The position numbers and the translations under genes are program-made. A model generated the notes under the pieces. That model was not told where the DNA came from and ran no database searches. It was given only the letters and a program-made list of their open reading frames with translations. A DNA stretch of 64,000 nucleotides, from contig JAGQUR010000018.1 in the NCBI GenBank assembly GCA_020438395.1, forward strand, positions 42,186-106,185, in the 5' to 3' direction. Each line of letters begins with the position of its first letter. The stretch's first letter is position 1. Positions 1 through 8,110 of this stretch are shown here, one piece after another. The DNA is from Solirubrobacterales bacterium (GTDB taxonomy: Bacteria > Actinomycetota > Thermoleophilia > Solirubrobacterales > 70-9).

Positions 1-1
1 A

Positions 2-907
2 GGCGCGCTGGCGGCAGCGGTGATCGTTCCCCACGTCCGCCGCCAGCTGAAGATTCCGGCTGCGGTCACGGTCGCTTCAACGGTTTCGGCACCCTTGGCG
101 ATCGCAGTCCTGTGGCCTCGTTCCCGGCGTCGTGACCTCGGGCTTTTCGCCGCCCAGATGTGGGCGTTCGCGGTCAGTCACGAGCTTCCCTACGACAATC
201 CGAAGCGTTTGCGCGAGCGGCTTTACATCGAATATCCGATCCGGATCGACCGCTGGATCGGCCGGGGCAGGCTGCCCAATTCGCGCCTGCAGGAGTGGCT
301 GCATCAGGGCCGCTACGGCAACGACCTGACCAAATTCGCCGCCTGGACCCACTGGTTCTGGTTCATCCAGCCCTATGCGTCGATCTTCTGGATCGCGATC
401 CGCAACAAGGAGAAGTTCCCCGAGTCGGCCCGTCAGCTCGCCGCGACCTTCGACATCGGCTGCGCCATGTACTTCGCGTTGCCGACCGCGCCGCCCTGGT
501 GGGCTGCCGAGAACGGCTATATCGATCCCAAGATCGCCGACGAACACATCAATCGCGTGATGCTCGAGTACGGCGAGAAGCTCTGGGGCCCGGCCTGGAC
601 CAGGATCTTCGGGACCCTGGGCTCGAACCCCTGGGCGGCAATGCCTTCGCTCCACTTTGCCACGGCTGTGATGGCGGCGATCCTGCTTTCGGATGCGGGC
701 GGCAAGGTCGAGGGCACGCTCGGCTGGGCTTACGCGCTCTCGCTTGGATTTGCCCTCGTGTACCTGGGCGAGCATTACGTGACCGATCTGCTGGCTGGCG
801 CCGGTGTCGTGTTGCTGGCCCGCAAGGGCGAGCCGATCGCCCGGCCGATCGTGGAGATGATCAACCGCCGGCTCCAGCGACTGGAAGCGATCGCAGCCGG
901 CGGATGA
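2..907 (+). CDS. PAP2-family membrane phosphatase, 5' end outside window
   Basis: The reading frame is open to the left edge (residues GALAAAV precede the first GTG at 20), so the true start probably lies outside. The C-terminal third carries the PAP2 signature: SLHFA about 60 residues before an H-x3-D pattern (GEHYVTDLLAG), followed by a hydrophobic segment. Several membrane helices are visible. The family hydrolyses or transfers lipid-linked or inositol phosphates at the membrane; the inositolphosphotransferase-like branch is plausible but not proven. The stop overlaps the next start in an ATGA junction, so it is translationally coupled to the UPF0104 protein, suggesting a shared role in envelope lipid metabolism. 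Confidence 0.82.
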   Translation, partial: GALAAAVIVPHVRRQLKIPAAVTVASTVSAPLAIAVLWPRSRRRDLGLFAAQMWAFAVSHELPYDNPKRLRERLYIEYPIRIDRWIGRGRLPNSRLQEWLHQGRYGNDLTKFAAWTHWFWFIQPYASIFWIAIRNKEKFPESARQLAATFDIGCAMYFALPTAPPWWAAENGYIDPKIADEHINRVMLEYGEKLWGPAWTRIFGTLGSNPWAAMPSLHFATAVMAAILLSDAGGKVEGTLGWAYALSLGFALVYLGEHYVTDLLAGAGVVLLARKGEPIARPIVEMINRRLQRLEAIAAGG

Positions 908-2025
908 CCGAAGAGGGGGAAGTTCCGGGCGGGGAAGAAGAGGGCGACGGCCTTCCGTCCTTCACCACCAAGGGGGCGATCCAGACCGTCGCCCTGATCG
1001 TTCTCCTGATCCTCGCGATCTACTTCCTGCTTCCCAAACTGGCGGGGTTCGGTGACGCGATCGGGATGCTTGGCGAGGCGAAGCCGGTCTATGTCGCCAT
1101 CGCGATCGGTTTCTGCGTCCTCTCCTTCATCACTTACATAGCCCTGTTCCGGGCCGTGGTCGGTGGGGAGACCTTCCCGATCACCTGGAACGAGGCCTAC
1201 CAGATCAACATGGCCGGTTTTGCGGCCACCCTCCTGTTCTCGGCCGGCGGGGCGGGGGGTGTCGTTCTCACTTACTGGGCTCTCCGCCAGGGAGGGATGG
1301 AGCGGCGCGACGTCGGCACCAGGATGGTCGCCTTCATCGTGCTCCACTATCTCTTCTATCCCCTCGCGGTCCTGGTCTTCGGGATCCTGCTCGGGACCGG
1401 GGTGCTCAGCGGCTCCACCACCGTTTCCCTGACCTTCGTTCCCGCCGCGATCGCCGCCGTCGTGATGCTCCTGTTCGGAGCGCTGGCGCTGCTGCCGACC
1501 GACTTCGAGCGCCGGATGGACCATTTCGCCAAGCGGCATTCGGGGGTCACCTTCCTCGCCCGGCTGGCCACGCTGCCCGCGATGGTGGCCGACGGCACCA
1601 GGGCCGCACTGAGGCTGGTCGCCAATCCGTCCCGGGCAGGGCTGGCGGTAGTCGGGGCGGTCGGGTTCTGGGCGGCAAACATCGGCATCCTCTGGGCTTC
1701 CTTCAAGGCGTTCGGCATCGCGATTCCCCTTGGTGTGGTCGTGATGGGCTTCTTCATCGGCATGGTCGCCAACCTGATCCCCTTCGTTCCGGCCGGGGTC
1801 GGGGCGGTGGATGCGGGAATGATCGGCACCTTCGTTCTTTTCGGCTTTCCGGAGGAACAGGTCTTCGCGGCAGTTCTGATCTACCGGCTGGTTGCCTTCT
1901 GGCTGCCGATTCCGCCGGGTGTCGCCGCGTTCTTCCAGCTTCGCAATACGGTCAAGCGGTGGAAACGCGAGGAACTCCCGGTAGACCGTCCGCCCCGGCC
2001 GGGCCTGATCGAGGAGATTCTCTGA
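904..2025 (+). CDS. UPF0104 / lysylphosphatidylglycerol-synthase-like integral membrane protein
   Basis: 373 residues starting at the ATG in the ATGA overlap with the upstream PAP2 gene. An acidic cytoplasmic N-terminus (about 20 residues) is followed by roughly eight hydrophobic helices. The patterns FSAGGAGGVVLTYWALRQGG and NLIPFVPAGVGAVDAGM are typical of the YbhN/UPF0104 family, related to the transmembrane half of MprF flippases. The C-terminus is basic and cytoplasmic. A longer frame extends upstream to 160, but that part is antiphase to the PAP2 gene and is not coding. Likely role: lipid translocation or modification in the inner membrane (inferred from family). No catalytic aminoacyl-transferase domain is present. 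Confidence 0.8.
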   Translation: MTEEGEVPGGEEEGDGLPSFTTKGAIQTVALIVLLILAIYFLLPKLAGFGDAIGMLGEAKPVYVAIAIGFCVLSFITYIALFRAVVGGETFPITWNEAYQINMAGFAATLLFSAGGAGGVVLTYWALRQGGMERRDVGTRMVAFIVLHYLFYPLAVLVFGILLGTGVLSGSTTVSLTFVPAAIAAVVMLLFGALALLPTDFERRMDHFAKRHSGVTFLARLATLPAMVADGTRAALRLVANPSRAGLAVVGAVGFWAANIGILWASFKAFGIAIPLGVVVMGFFIGMVANLIPFVPAGVGAVDAGMIGTFVLFGFPEEQVFAAVLIYRLVAFWLPIPPGVAAFFQLRNTVKRWKREELPVDRPPRPGLIEEIL

Positions 2026-2034
2026 GTATCGCTA

Positions 2035-2056
2035 CACTTACTTCAGAAAGTAAAGT
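2035..2056. promoter_or_regulatory. Imperfect inverted repeat upstream of trxB
   Basis: ACTTACTT followed by CAG and AAAGTAAAGT forms an imperfect AT-rich dyad (one bulged base) in the 64-bp gap between the UPF0104 gene and trxB. It stands out against the GC-rich surroundings and sits about 35-55 bp before the trxB ATG, a plausible operator or promoter position. No regulator is identified. Confidence 0.3.
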
Positions 2057-2089
2057 AATGAATTCGGACCAGAAAACGGGAACCTTGAA

Positions 2090-3034
2090 ATGAGCGACAC
2101 GCAAGTCGAGAACATGATCATCATCGGCGGAGGACCGGCCGGGTACACGGCCGCGCTCTACGCCGCACGGGCCGAGCTCGACCCGCTCGTCTTCGAGGGT
2201 TTCCAGTGGGGCGGGCAGCTCCAGAACACGACCGACGTCGAGAACTACCCCGGCTTCCCCGAGGGCATCATGGGTCCCGAGATGATGACCCGGTTCCGGG
2301 ACCAGGCGGAACGGTTCGGAACCCGTTTCGTCACCGATGACGTGGACAAGGTCGAGCTGACCGACGGCGGCATCCACAAGGTCTATCTCGGCGACGAGGT
2401 CTACCACGCCAAGACCGTGATCCTCGCCATGGGCGCCGAGCCCAAGCGTCTCGGCATCCCCGGCGAGATGGAAATGTCCGGGCGAGGCGTCTCGACCTGC
2501 GGTGTCTGCGACGGCGCCTTCTTCAAGGATCGTTCGACCATGGTGATCGGCGGCGGTGACTCCGCAATGGAAGATGCCGTCTTCATCTCGAAGTTCGCTT
2601 CGAGTCTCGATCTGGTCCATCGCCGGGACGAGTTCCGCGCCTCGAAAATCATGCAGGAGCGGGCCGAGAGCCTGCCCAACATTTCGGTCAAGACTCCCTG
2701 GGCTCCGGAGGAATTCGTGGCCGGTGAGGACGGTGCGCTCGAGAAGGTACGACTCAAGCACTCGGAAAGTGGCGAGGTCGAGGAAGTCCCGGTCGACGGC
2801 GTCTTCGTGGCGATCGGTCACATCCCGCTCTCGGAGCTGGTCGTCGGCCAGGTCGAAACCGACGACGAGGGTTACGTGATCACCGAAGCCGCTTCCACCA
2901 AGACCAATCTGGCCGGGGTCTTCGCGATCGGCGACCTTGTCGACCACACCTACCGCCAGGCGATCACCGCCGCCGGCTCCGGCTGCAAGGGCGCCCTCGA
3001 CGCCGAGTGGTACCTGCGCGACGCGACCTTCTAG
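2090..3034 (+). CDS. trxB: Thioredoxin reductase
   Basis: 314 residues, normal length. Transfers electrons from NADPH via FAD and a redox-active disulfide to thioredoxin. Visible motifs: the FAD dinucleotide fold GGGPAGYTAALYAA at about 13-26, the active-site CGVC at 137-140, the NADPH fold GGGDSAMEDA near 157, the HRRDEFRA basic motif that selects NADPH, and the C-terminal FAIGDL FAD motif. All catalytic residues are present, so it should be active in the cytoplasm. No thioredoxin gene adjoins it. A good start at ATG 2090 lies behind an AT-rich leader. Confidence 0.97.
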   Translation: MSDTQVENMIIIGGGPAGYTAALYAARAELDPLVFEGFQWGGQLQNTTDVENYPGFPEGIMGPEMMTRFRDQAERFGTRFVTDDVDKVELTDGGIHKVYLGDEVYHAKTVILAMGAEPKRLGIPGEMEMSGRGVSTCGVCDGAFFKDRSTMVIGGGDSAMEDAVFISKFASSLDLVHRRDEFRASKIMQERAESLPNISVKTPWAPEEFVAGEDGALEKVRLKHSESGEVEEVPVDGVFVAIGHIPLSELVVGQVETDDEGYVITEAASTKTNLAGVFAIGDLVDHTYRQAITAAGSGCKGALDAEWYLRDATF

Positions 3035-3058
3035 CGCGGGACTTTCCAGGAGCAGGGC

Positions 3059-3796
3059 TCAGGGAGTCCGACGCCGGAGGGTGAGGGCGCCGAGGGCCAG
3101 GGACGCGATCGTGATCGCGACCACCACGGCCGCGTCGAGCGCGATCCGTCCGTCGAGCGTTCCCGGCGATACGGCGCGCTCGAGCGCGTCGTAGGCCCAG
3201 GTGAAGGGCATGACCCAGGAGATGGCGTCGAGGGCCGGCGCCATCTCGTCTCTGCTCACGAACAGGCCACAGAGCAGCAACTGGGGGAAGATGAACGCGG
3301 GCATGAACTGGACCGCCTGGAACTCGGTTCTGGCGAAGGCGCTGACCAGCAGTCCCAGGGCCATCCCCAGCAGGGCGTTGAGTACCGCCAGCGCCCCGAC
3401 CAGCAGCGCCCCGTGCGGAGCGTTCAGCCCCAGCAGGCCGAAGCCGGTCAGACAGATGACCACCGCCTGGGCCGTGGCCAGGATCCCGAAGGCGATCGCG
3501 TAGCCGAGCAGCAGGTCCAGCTTGGACATCGGCAGGGTCATCAAGCGCTCGAGAGTGCCGGTGGTCCGTTCCCGCAGCATCGTGATCGAGGTGACCAGGA
3601 ACATCACGATGAACGGAAAGAGCCCGCAGAGCGGGGCGCCGATCTGCTGAAAGACATGCGGCTGCCCCTCGAAGACGTATTTCATGAGGGTCAGCAGCAG
3701 GGCGGGAACCAGAAGCAGCAGGGCGATCGTCCTCGGGTCGTGCCTGATCTGGCGGAGGACCCGGATTCCGGTAGCCAGGGTGATCGACGGGCTCAT
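3059..3796 (-). CDS. ABC-2 type transporter permease
   Basis: 245 residues with about six hydrophobic helices and the ABC-2 signature region RERTTGTLERLMTLPMSKLD after helix 2. The start is placed at ATG 3796 (protein begins MSPSITLATG), one base after the stop of the ATPase gene; a longer frame upstream overlaps that gene and is not credible. With the adjacent ATPase it forms a two-component exporter. Substrate unknown; this subclass often handles drugs, lipids or antibiotics. It converges with trxB across 24 bp. Confidence 0.87.
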   Translation of the reverse strand: MSPSITLATGIRVLRQIRHDPRTIALLLLVPALLLTLMKYVFEGQPHVFQQIGAPLCGLFPFIVMFLVTSITMLRERTTGTLERLMTLPMSKLDLLLGYAIAFGILATAQAVVICLTGFGLLGLNAPHGALLVGALAVLNALLGMALGLLVSAFARTEFQAVQFMPAFIFPQLLLCGLFVSRDEMAPALDAISWVMPFTWAYDALERAVSPGTLDGRIALDAAVVVAITIASLALGALTLRRRTP

Positions 3797-3797
3797 C

Positions 3798-4541
3798 TCA
3801 GCTCCCGGCCCCTTGCCCGGCCTGCGAGGGCGCGTCCCGGATGATCTGAAGGAATGCGCGACCGAGGTCCTGCTCGCCGGTCTCCACCTGAAGCTCACCG
3901 GGTGTGGTCTGCCTGAGCAGGCGACCCTCCCGGATCAGCAGAAGGTCGTCACATTCGCGGGCCTCGTCCATCACGTGGCTCGAAACCAGGAGCGAGGCGC
4001 CGGCGTCGGCAAGGCTGTGGAAGGTCTGCCATAGGTCGGCGCGCAGGAGGGGGTCTAGACCGACGGTCGGTTCGTCCAGAACGAGCAGGTCGGGCTCGTT
4101 GAGAAGGGCGCTGGCCAGGGAAACCCTTGCCCGCTGCCCGCCTGACAGCGAGCCGACGATCCGGCCTTCCATCTTCTCCAGCCCAACCAGTGCCGCCGTC
4201 TCCCGCGCCCGTGCGGAGTCCACGCCGACGACCCGCGAGAAGTAGGCGAGGTTCTCTCCAACCGTGAGATCCCCGTAGACCGACGGGGCCTGGGTCACAT
4301 ATCCGACCCGGCGACGCAGCGCTGGCGAGCCGGCTGGCTCGCCCAGTACCTCAACGGTTCCGCCGGCGACGATCTGGACCCCGACGATCGAACGCATCAG
4401 GGTCGTCTTGCCGCAGCCGCTCGGGCCGAGCAGCCCGGTCACCCGGCCGGACGCAACCTCGACCGACAGGTCGGGAAGGACCAGATTCTCCCCTCGCATG
4501 ACCCGCAGGTTGCTGACCCTGATCGCCGGCGTCTCAGCCAT
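3798..4541 (-). CDS. ABC transporter ATP-binding protein
   Basis: 247 residues from ATG 4541. Shows a full nucleotide-binding domain: Walker A GPSGCGKTT, Q-loop region VGYVTQAPSVYGDLTV, ABC signature LSGGQRARVSLA, Walker B LLVLDEPTVGLDP and switch histidine in VSSHVMDEA. The 'DEARECDDLLLIREGRLL' style tail fits ATPases paired with ABC-2 permeases. It overlaps the upstream aminotransferase gene by 8 bp and is followed after one base by the permease, so the three are almost certainly one transcript. It energises export by the partner permease at the membrane. Confidence 0.93.
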   Translation of the reverse strand: MAETPAIRVSNLRVMRGENLVLPDLSVEVASGRVTGLLGPSGCGKTTLMRSIVGVQIVAGGTVEVLGEPAGSPALRRRVGYVTQAPSVYGDLTVGENLAYFSRVVGVDSARARETAALVGLEKMEGRIVGSLSGGQRARVSLASALLNEPDLLVLDEPTVGLDPLLRADLWQTFHSLADAGASLLVSSHVMDEARECDDLLLIREGRLLRQTTPGELQVETGEQDLGRAFLQIIRDAPSQAGQGAGS

Positions 4542-5343
4542 AGGGCTTGGCCAGGTCTTCGGCCAGGGCCTCGGCGAAGGCGTTCCGGGCTGCCCCGGTC
4601 CACTCGCCGTCAACCACCGGCATCTCATGGCCGTCTATTCGCGAGACCGGATGGGCTTCACGGGTGGTCGAGGCCAGGAAGGCCTCGGAGGCCTCAAGCA
4701 GGTCTTCGAGCGGAAACTCCCCCTCCTCGACCTCGAGCCGCTCGACGATCTTGCGCCGGGTGATCGAGTCGAGCACACCCGCTTCCAGGGTGGGGGTACG
4801 CAGAAGGCCGTCGGCGGTCGCCCAGAAGATCGACGAGGTCGGAGGCTCGAGAACGATGCCCTCCGGACTGACGAAGAGCGCTTCCTCGGCGCCGGCCTCT
4901 TTGGCCAGCCTGGTGGCGTGCATGTTGGCGGCGTAGGAAAGCGACTTGACCCCGTTGAGCACCACGGTCGGCGAGTAGCTGACCGAGGCCAGGGAGATCG
5001 TGGGACTGTGATCCGGCAACTCCTCCAGCGAGAGGATGCGTCGGCCCGACCTGGTCTGAACGATCCGGATCAGGCAGTCCGCATCCCCGTTGGAGGTGAT
5101 CAGCCGGTCGGCGTCCCCTTCGAGCAGATCCCGCTCGAGATCCAAGCCGATCGCGGCGGCCGAACGTTCCATCCGGTCAAAGTGGAGATCGAGGGCGAAG
5201 GGACGGCCCCCGTAGATCCTTGCCACCTCGAAAACCCCGTCGCCACGCAGCAGTCCGTCGTCCGGCAGGGGAAGAAAGGCCTCTCCCGGTTCGAGAATTT
5301 CCCCGTCGACGCTGAACCTGATTGCCGTCGCCATCTGAACCAA
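4534..5343 (-). CDS. Class IV PLP-dependent aminotransferase / aminodeoxychorismate lyase-like
   Basis: 269 residues of fold-type IV. Seen: GLLRGDGVFEVARIYGG near the N-terminus, the RIVQTRSGRR segment, the PLP lysine in NGVKSLSYAAN, and EALFVSPEGIVLEPPTSSIF, all typical of the BCAT / D-amino-acid transaminase / 4-amino-4-deoxychorismate lyase superfamily. Sequence alone does not separate these activities; the length favours ADC lyase or D-amino-acid transaminase over IlvE. A second ATG four codons in is a possible start. It lies downstream of the Nudix gene with a 28-bp gap and overlaps the ABC ATPase gene. Confidence 0.88.
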   Translation of the reverse strand: MVQMATAIRFSVDGEILEPGEAFLPLPDDGLLRGDGVFEVARIYGGRPFALDLHFDRMERSAAAIGLDLERDLLEGDADRLITSNGDADCLIRIVQTRSGRRILSLEELPDHSPTISLASVSYSPTVVLNGVKSLSYAANMHATRLAKEAGAEEALFVSPEGIVLEPPTSSIFWATADGLLRTPTLEAGVLDSITRRKIVERLEVEEGEFPLEDLLEASEAFLASTTREAHPVSRIDGHEMPVVDGEWTGAARNAFAEALAEDLAKPYG

Positions 5344-5371
5344 GCATAGAACCGCGCCCGGTCCTCCCGCC

Positions 5372-5941
5372 TCAGTTCATGGCTCCGATGCGGTGCAGGA
5401 AGTCGGTCAGGATGCGGGCCGTGGCCCCCCAGATCAGGTGACGGCCGATCTCGAAGGTGGGGGTGCGGATCGGGACTCCCCGCCGGACCAGTCGTCGCAT
5501 CGCGTAGGAGTCGAGCAGCTCGTCAAACCCGAAGGTGAGGATGGTCGCGACCTCTTCCGGATTGGCGACCATGGTCGCCTCTTCCGAGACGAGCCCGACG
5601 ATGGGCTGGATCCGGAACGAGGTGGCAAAGGTGCCGACCGGTGGCACCGCGCCGATCACGTCGACGTGGACGCGGTGCAGGGCGATCTCCTCCTCCGACT
5701 CGCGCAGGGCGGTCTCTTCCAGGTCACGGTCCTGCGGCTCGGTGGTCCCGCCCGGGAAGGAGATCTCGCCGGCATGCTTGCGCAGGTCGGCCCTGCGTTC
5801 GGTGAAGGTCAGGCGGGGAGCATGGGGCCAGTTCGAGATCGGCATCAGCACCGCGGCCTCGGTCTTGCCATGGGCTCTCATCGCCACCGCCGACTCGGTG
5901 TCGAGCAGCAGCCCGGGCAGGTCGATCGCCTTGAAGTCCAC
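5372..5941 (-). CDS. Nudix hydrolase, CoA pyrophosphatase type
   Basis: About 189 residues using GTG 5941 (protein begins VDFKAIDLPG); the frame is open further upstream but runs into the divergent apt gene. It contains LRKHAGEISFPGG followed by the Nudix box ending ALRESEEEIAL, the combination (UPF0035 plus Nudix) that marks CoA pyrophosphatases, which cleave CoA to 3',5'-ADP and phosphopantetheine. Nudix acidic residues are intact. First gene of the minus-strand cluster with the aminotransferase and ABC exporter; the 114-bp gap to apt presumably holds divergent promoters. The start codon is the uncertain part. Confidence 0.85.
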   Translation of the reverse strand: MDFKAIDLPGLLLDTESAVAMRAHGKTEAAVLMPISNWPHAPRLTFTERRADLRKHAGEISFPGGTTEPQDRDLEETALRESEEEIALHRVHVDVIGAVPPVGTFATSFRIQPIVGLVSEEATMVANPEEVATILTFGFDELLDSYAMRRLVRRGVPIRTPTFEIGRHLIWGATARILTDFLHRIGAMN

Positions 5942-6055
5942 GCCCTGATCATGCCGAACCGGTGGGTCCGGCGACGGTAGGCTGGAGCGGAGCTTCGCTC
6001 CGTCCCGGAGCGGAGCCTCCCGTGACATGGCGAAAGAGAGGAGGGTGGGCAGAAA

Positions 6056-6580
6056 GTGGATCACGCATCCCTGATCCGTTCGATCCCGGACTTCCCCGAG
6101 CCGGGGATCCTTTTCCGCGACATAACGCCGTTGCTGCTGGACGCCGGGGCCTGCCGCGCGGTCACTCGGGACCTGGCTGAATGGGCCCGCCCCCTGGAGG
6201 CCGAGTACCTGGTTGCCGCCGAATCCCGCGGTTTCATCTTCGGCGGAGCACTGGCCCAGGAGCTGGACATCGGCTTCATCCCCGCCCGCAAGCCGGGCAA
6301 GCTGCCGGCCGAAACGGTCTCGGTCGAATACGAACTCGAATACGGCCTCGACGCGCTCGAGGTTCACGCTGATGCCCTTTCGGATGGTGCCCGCGTGCTG
6401 GTCCACGATGACCTGATCGCCACCGGCGGCACCGCCCAGGCGAAGATCGAAGCGGTCGAGAAGCTGGGGGCGGAGGTGGTCGGCTGCGCCTTCCTGATCG
6501 AACTCGAAGGCCTCGGCGGCCGCGATCGCATCGCCCCCCATGAAACCCACGCGCTGCTGAAGCTCCCGGCCGGCGGCTAG
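6056..6580 (+). CDS. apt: Adenine phosphoribosyltransferase
   Basis: 174 residues, normal for Apt. Converts adenine and PRPP to AMP in purine salvage. It begins IRSIPDFPEPGILFRDITP, the classic Apt N-terminus, has AAESRGFIFGGALA in the core, and the PRPP-binding loop VLVHDDLIATGGTAQA at about 114-129. GTG start at 6056 is supported by a GGAGG 11 nt upstream. Cytoplasmic. Its final codons and stop lie in the first copy of a 34-bp direct repeat shared with the end of the convergent SDR gene. Confidence 0.95.
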   Translation: MDHASLIRSIPDFPEPGILFRDITPLLLDAGACRAVTRDLAEWARPLEAEYLVAAESRGFIFGGALAQELDIGFIPARKPGKLPAETVSVEYELEYGLDALEVHADALSDGARVLVHDDLIATGGTAQAKIEAVEKLGAEVVGCAFLIELEGLGGRDRIAPHETHALLKLPAGG

Positions 6581-6655
6581 ATGATCACGGGGACGGTGCC
6601 GCCGGAAGATCAGGGGGACGACGGCGGCTAGATGATCACGGGAACGGTGCCGCCG
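6571..6655. repeat. 34-bp direct repeat spanning two convergent gene ends
   Basis: Copies at 6571-6604 and 6622-6655 (33/34 identical; starts 51 bp apart). Copy one contains the apt stop codon; copy two encodes the last residues GGTVPVII and stop of the SDR on the other strand. Because 51 bp is 17 codons, both copies carry the same SDR ending in the same frame, as expected from a local tandem duplication. Confidence 0.85.
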
Positions 6656-7428
6656 TCTATGCCCCAGGCGGCGCCAGACACGTAGGAGGCCCGCTCGGAG
6701 CAGAGGAAGACGATCGCCGAGGCGATTTCCTCCGGGGTGGCCAGCCGGCCGATCGGCCGCTTCTCACCTGCCGCCTTCAGGGCTTCCTCGCGGCTTTCGA
6801 GTCCGGCCGCTTCCTTCGACTGATCGAGCAGGCCACCCTCGGCCATCCAGAGGTCGGAAGCCGTGGGCCCGGGGCAGATCGCGTTCACCATCACGCCTTC
6901 GGCGGCGTGGCGTTCGGCGAACTGACGGGAGAGCGAGAGCATCGCCGCCTTGCCCACCGAGTAGTCGGGCATCATCGAAGATGGTCGCTTGCCGGCGGTC
7001 GAGGAGACGTTGACCACGCGACCCCAGCCGCGGTCGGTCATCTCGGGGATCGCCGCCCGCATCAGGTTCAGGGGAGCGATCACGCTGAGCTCGAACTGGA
7101 AGCGGAAGTCCTCTTCGCTGGCATCCTCGAGCGGTTTCCACTCGGCGGCGCCCGCGTTGTTGACCAGCGCGTCGACCCGCCCGAAGGCCTGTTTCCCGGC
7201 CGCAATGATGTGTTGGCCCGCGCAGTCGGAGGTGACGTCCTTGACCACGACCTCGACTTCACCGCCTTCGGCCCGGACCACCTCGGCCATGGCTGCCAGC
7301 TGCTCCGGGTCGCGAGAGACCATGAGGACCTTCGCTCCTTCGTCGCAGAGCTGCCGGGTGACTTCGAGGCCAATGCCGCCGCTGGCCCCGGTGACCACGC
7401 AGACCCGGCCCTTCAGCCCCAGGTCCAT
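6628..7428 (-). CDS. SDR-family NAD(P)-dependent oxidoreductase
   Basis: 266 residues, classical short-chain dehydrogenase. Cofactor motif TGASGGIG at about 13-20, NNAGA in the core, the catalytic serine in VNVSSTAGK and YSVGK for the Tyr-Lys pair, then ICPGPT. The C-terminal SGAAWGIDGG is typical of FabG-like 3-oxoacyl or alcohol dehydrogenases. The substrate cannot be told. It starts 4 bp after the stop of the cobalamin adenosyltransferase gene, so the two are probably co-transcribed, although no functional link is obvious. Confidence 0.92.
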   Translation of the reverse strand: MDLGLKGRVCVVTGASGGIGLEVTRQLCDEGAKVLMVSRDPEQLAAMAEVVRAEGGEVEVVVKDVTSDCAGQHIIAAGKQAFGRVDALVNNAGAAEWKPLEDASEEDFRFQFELSVIAPLNLMRAAIPEMTDRGWGRVVNVSSTAGKRPSSMMPDYSVGKAAMLSLSRQFAERHAAEGVMVNAICPGPTASDLWMAEGGLLDQSKEAAGLESREEALKAAGEKRPIGRLATPEEIASAIVFLCSERASYVSGAAWGIDGGTVPVII

Positions 7429-7432
7429 GCCC

Positions 7433-8014
7433 TCACTCCTCCGCGTCGCCGGACTTGCGCCGGCCTTCGAAGAGGTCGGGGAAGTCGACGTCGGCGTAAC
7501 GGGCCATCGAGAAGACGAGGTCGGAGGCTCGGTTGAGGAAACGCAGGATCTCGGTCGAGGCGAGTTCGCCGGCCAGCTGGATCCGCACCGTGGCCCGCTC
7601 GGCCCGGCGCACGATCGTCCGGGCGACGTCGAGCTGGGCGGAAAGCTGGTTGCCGCCGGGGATCACGAACTTGGGCGGCAGGTTCACCCGCTCCATGTAC
7701 TTGTCGATCTCGGGGTCGAGCGCATCGACCATTTCGGCCGTGATGCGGCTGATTCCGTCCTCGAGCCGGTCGGCCGCCTCCGGTGCTGTCGCCAGTTCGG
7801 CCCCGGCCACGAATAGTTCGTTCTGCAGGGCGAGGATATCGGTGGCCAGCTCTTCCTGGCTGTCGTCGCAGAGGGCCCGGGCCAGTCCGAGGGCGGAGCA
7901 GGCCTCGTCAAGGGTGCCGTAGGCGTCGGTCCTCAGGCCGGACTTTTCGACCCGTCCTCCGTACCAGAGCCCGGTCGTCCCGTCGTCGCCCTTCTTCGTA
8001 TAGATCTTGACCAC
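7433..8014 (-). CDS. Cob(I)alamin adenosyltransferase, PduO type
   Basis: 193 residues. Begins VKIYTKKGDDGTTGLW, the ATP-binding N-terminal signature of the PduO/MMAB family, with YGTLDEACSALGLARAL and the conserved RRAERATV helix, and ends with FLNRASDLVFSMARYAD. It transfers the adenosyl group of ATP to cob(I)alamin, making coenzyme B12 for mutases or other B12 enzymes. Full length with conserved regions intact. No B12-dependent mutase is in the window. Upstream 8015-8110 is a short gap containing its presumed promoter. Confidence 0.95.
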   Translation of the reverse strand: MVKIYTKKGDDGTTGLWYGGRVEKSGLRTDAYGTLDEACSALGLARALCDDSQEELATDILALQNELFVAGAELATAPEAADRLEDGISRITAEMVDALDPEIDKYMERVNLPPKFVIPGGNQLSAQLDVARTIVRRAERATVRIQLAGELASTEILRFLNRASDLVFSMARYADVDFPDLFEGRRKSGDAEE

Positions 8015-8110
8015 GCCCTGATTCTAGGGCGCGCCCGGGCCGACCCCATCGGTCGGTGCGAATCGCCCCGGATATACGGGGGTGATCCGCACCGAGCCAG
8101 GACCTGCGGT

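Noticed and set aside
160-903. N-terminal extension of the UPF0104 frame
   Set aside because: It overlaps the PAP2 gene in another frame and lacks protein-like features; ATG 904 gives a normal start and an ATGA junction.
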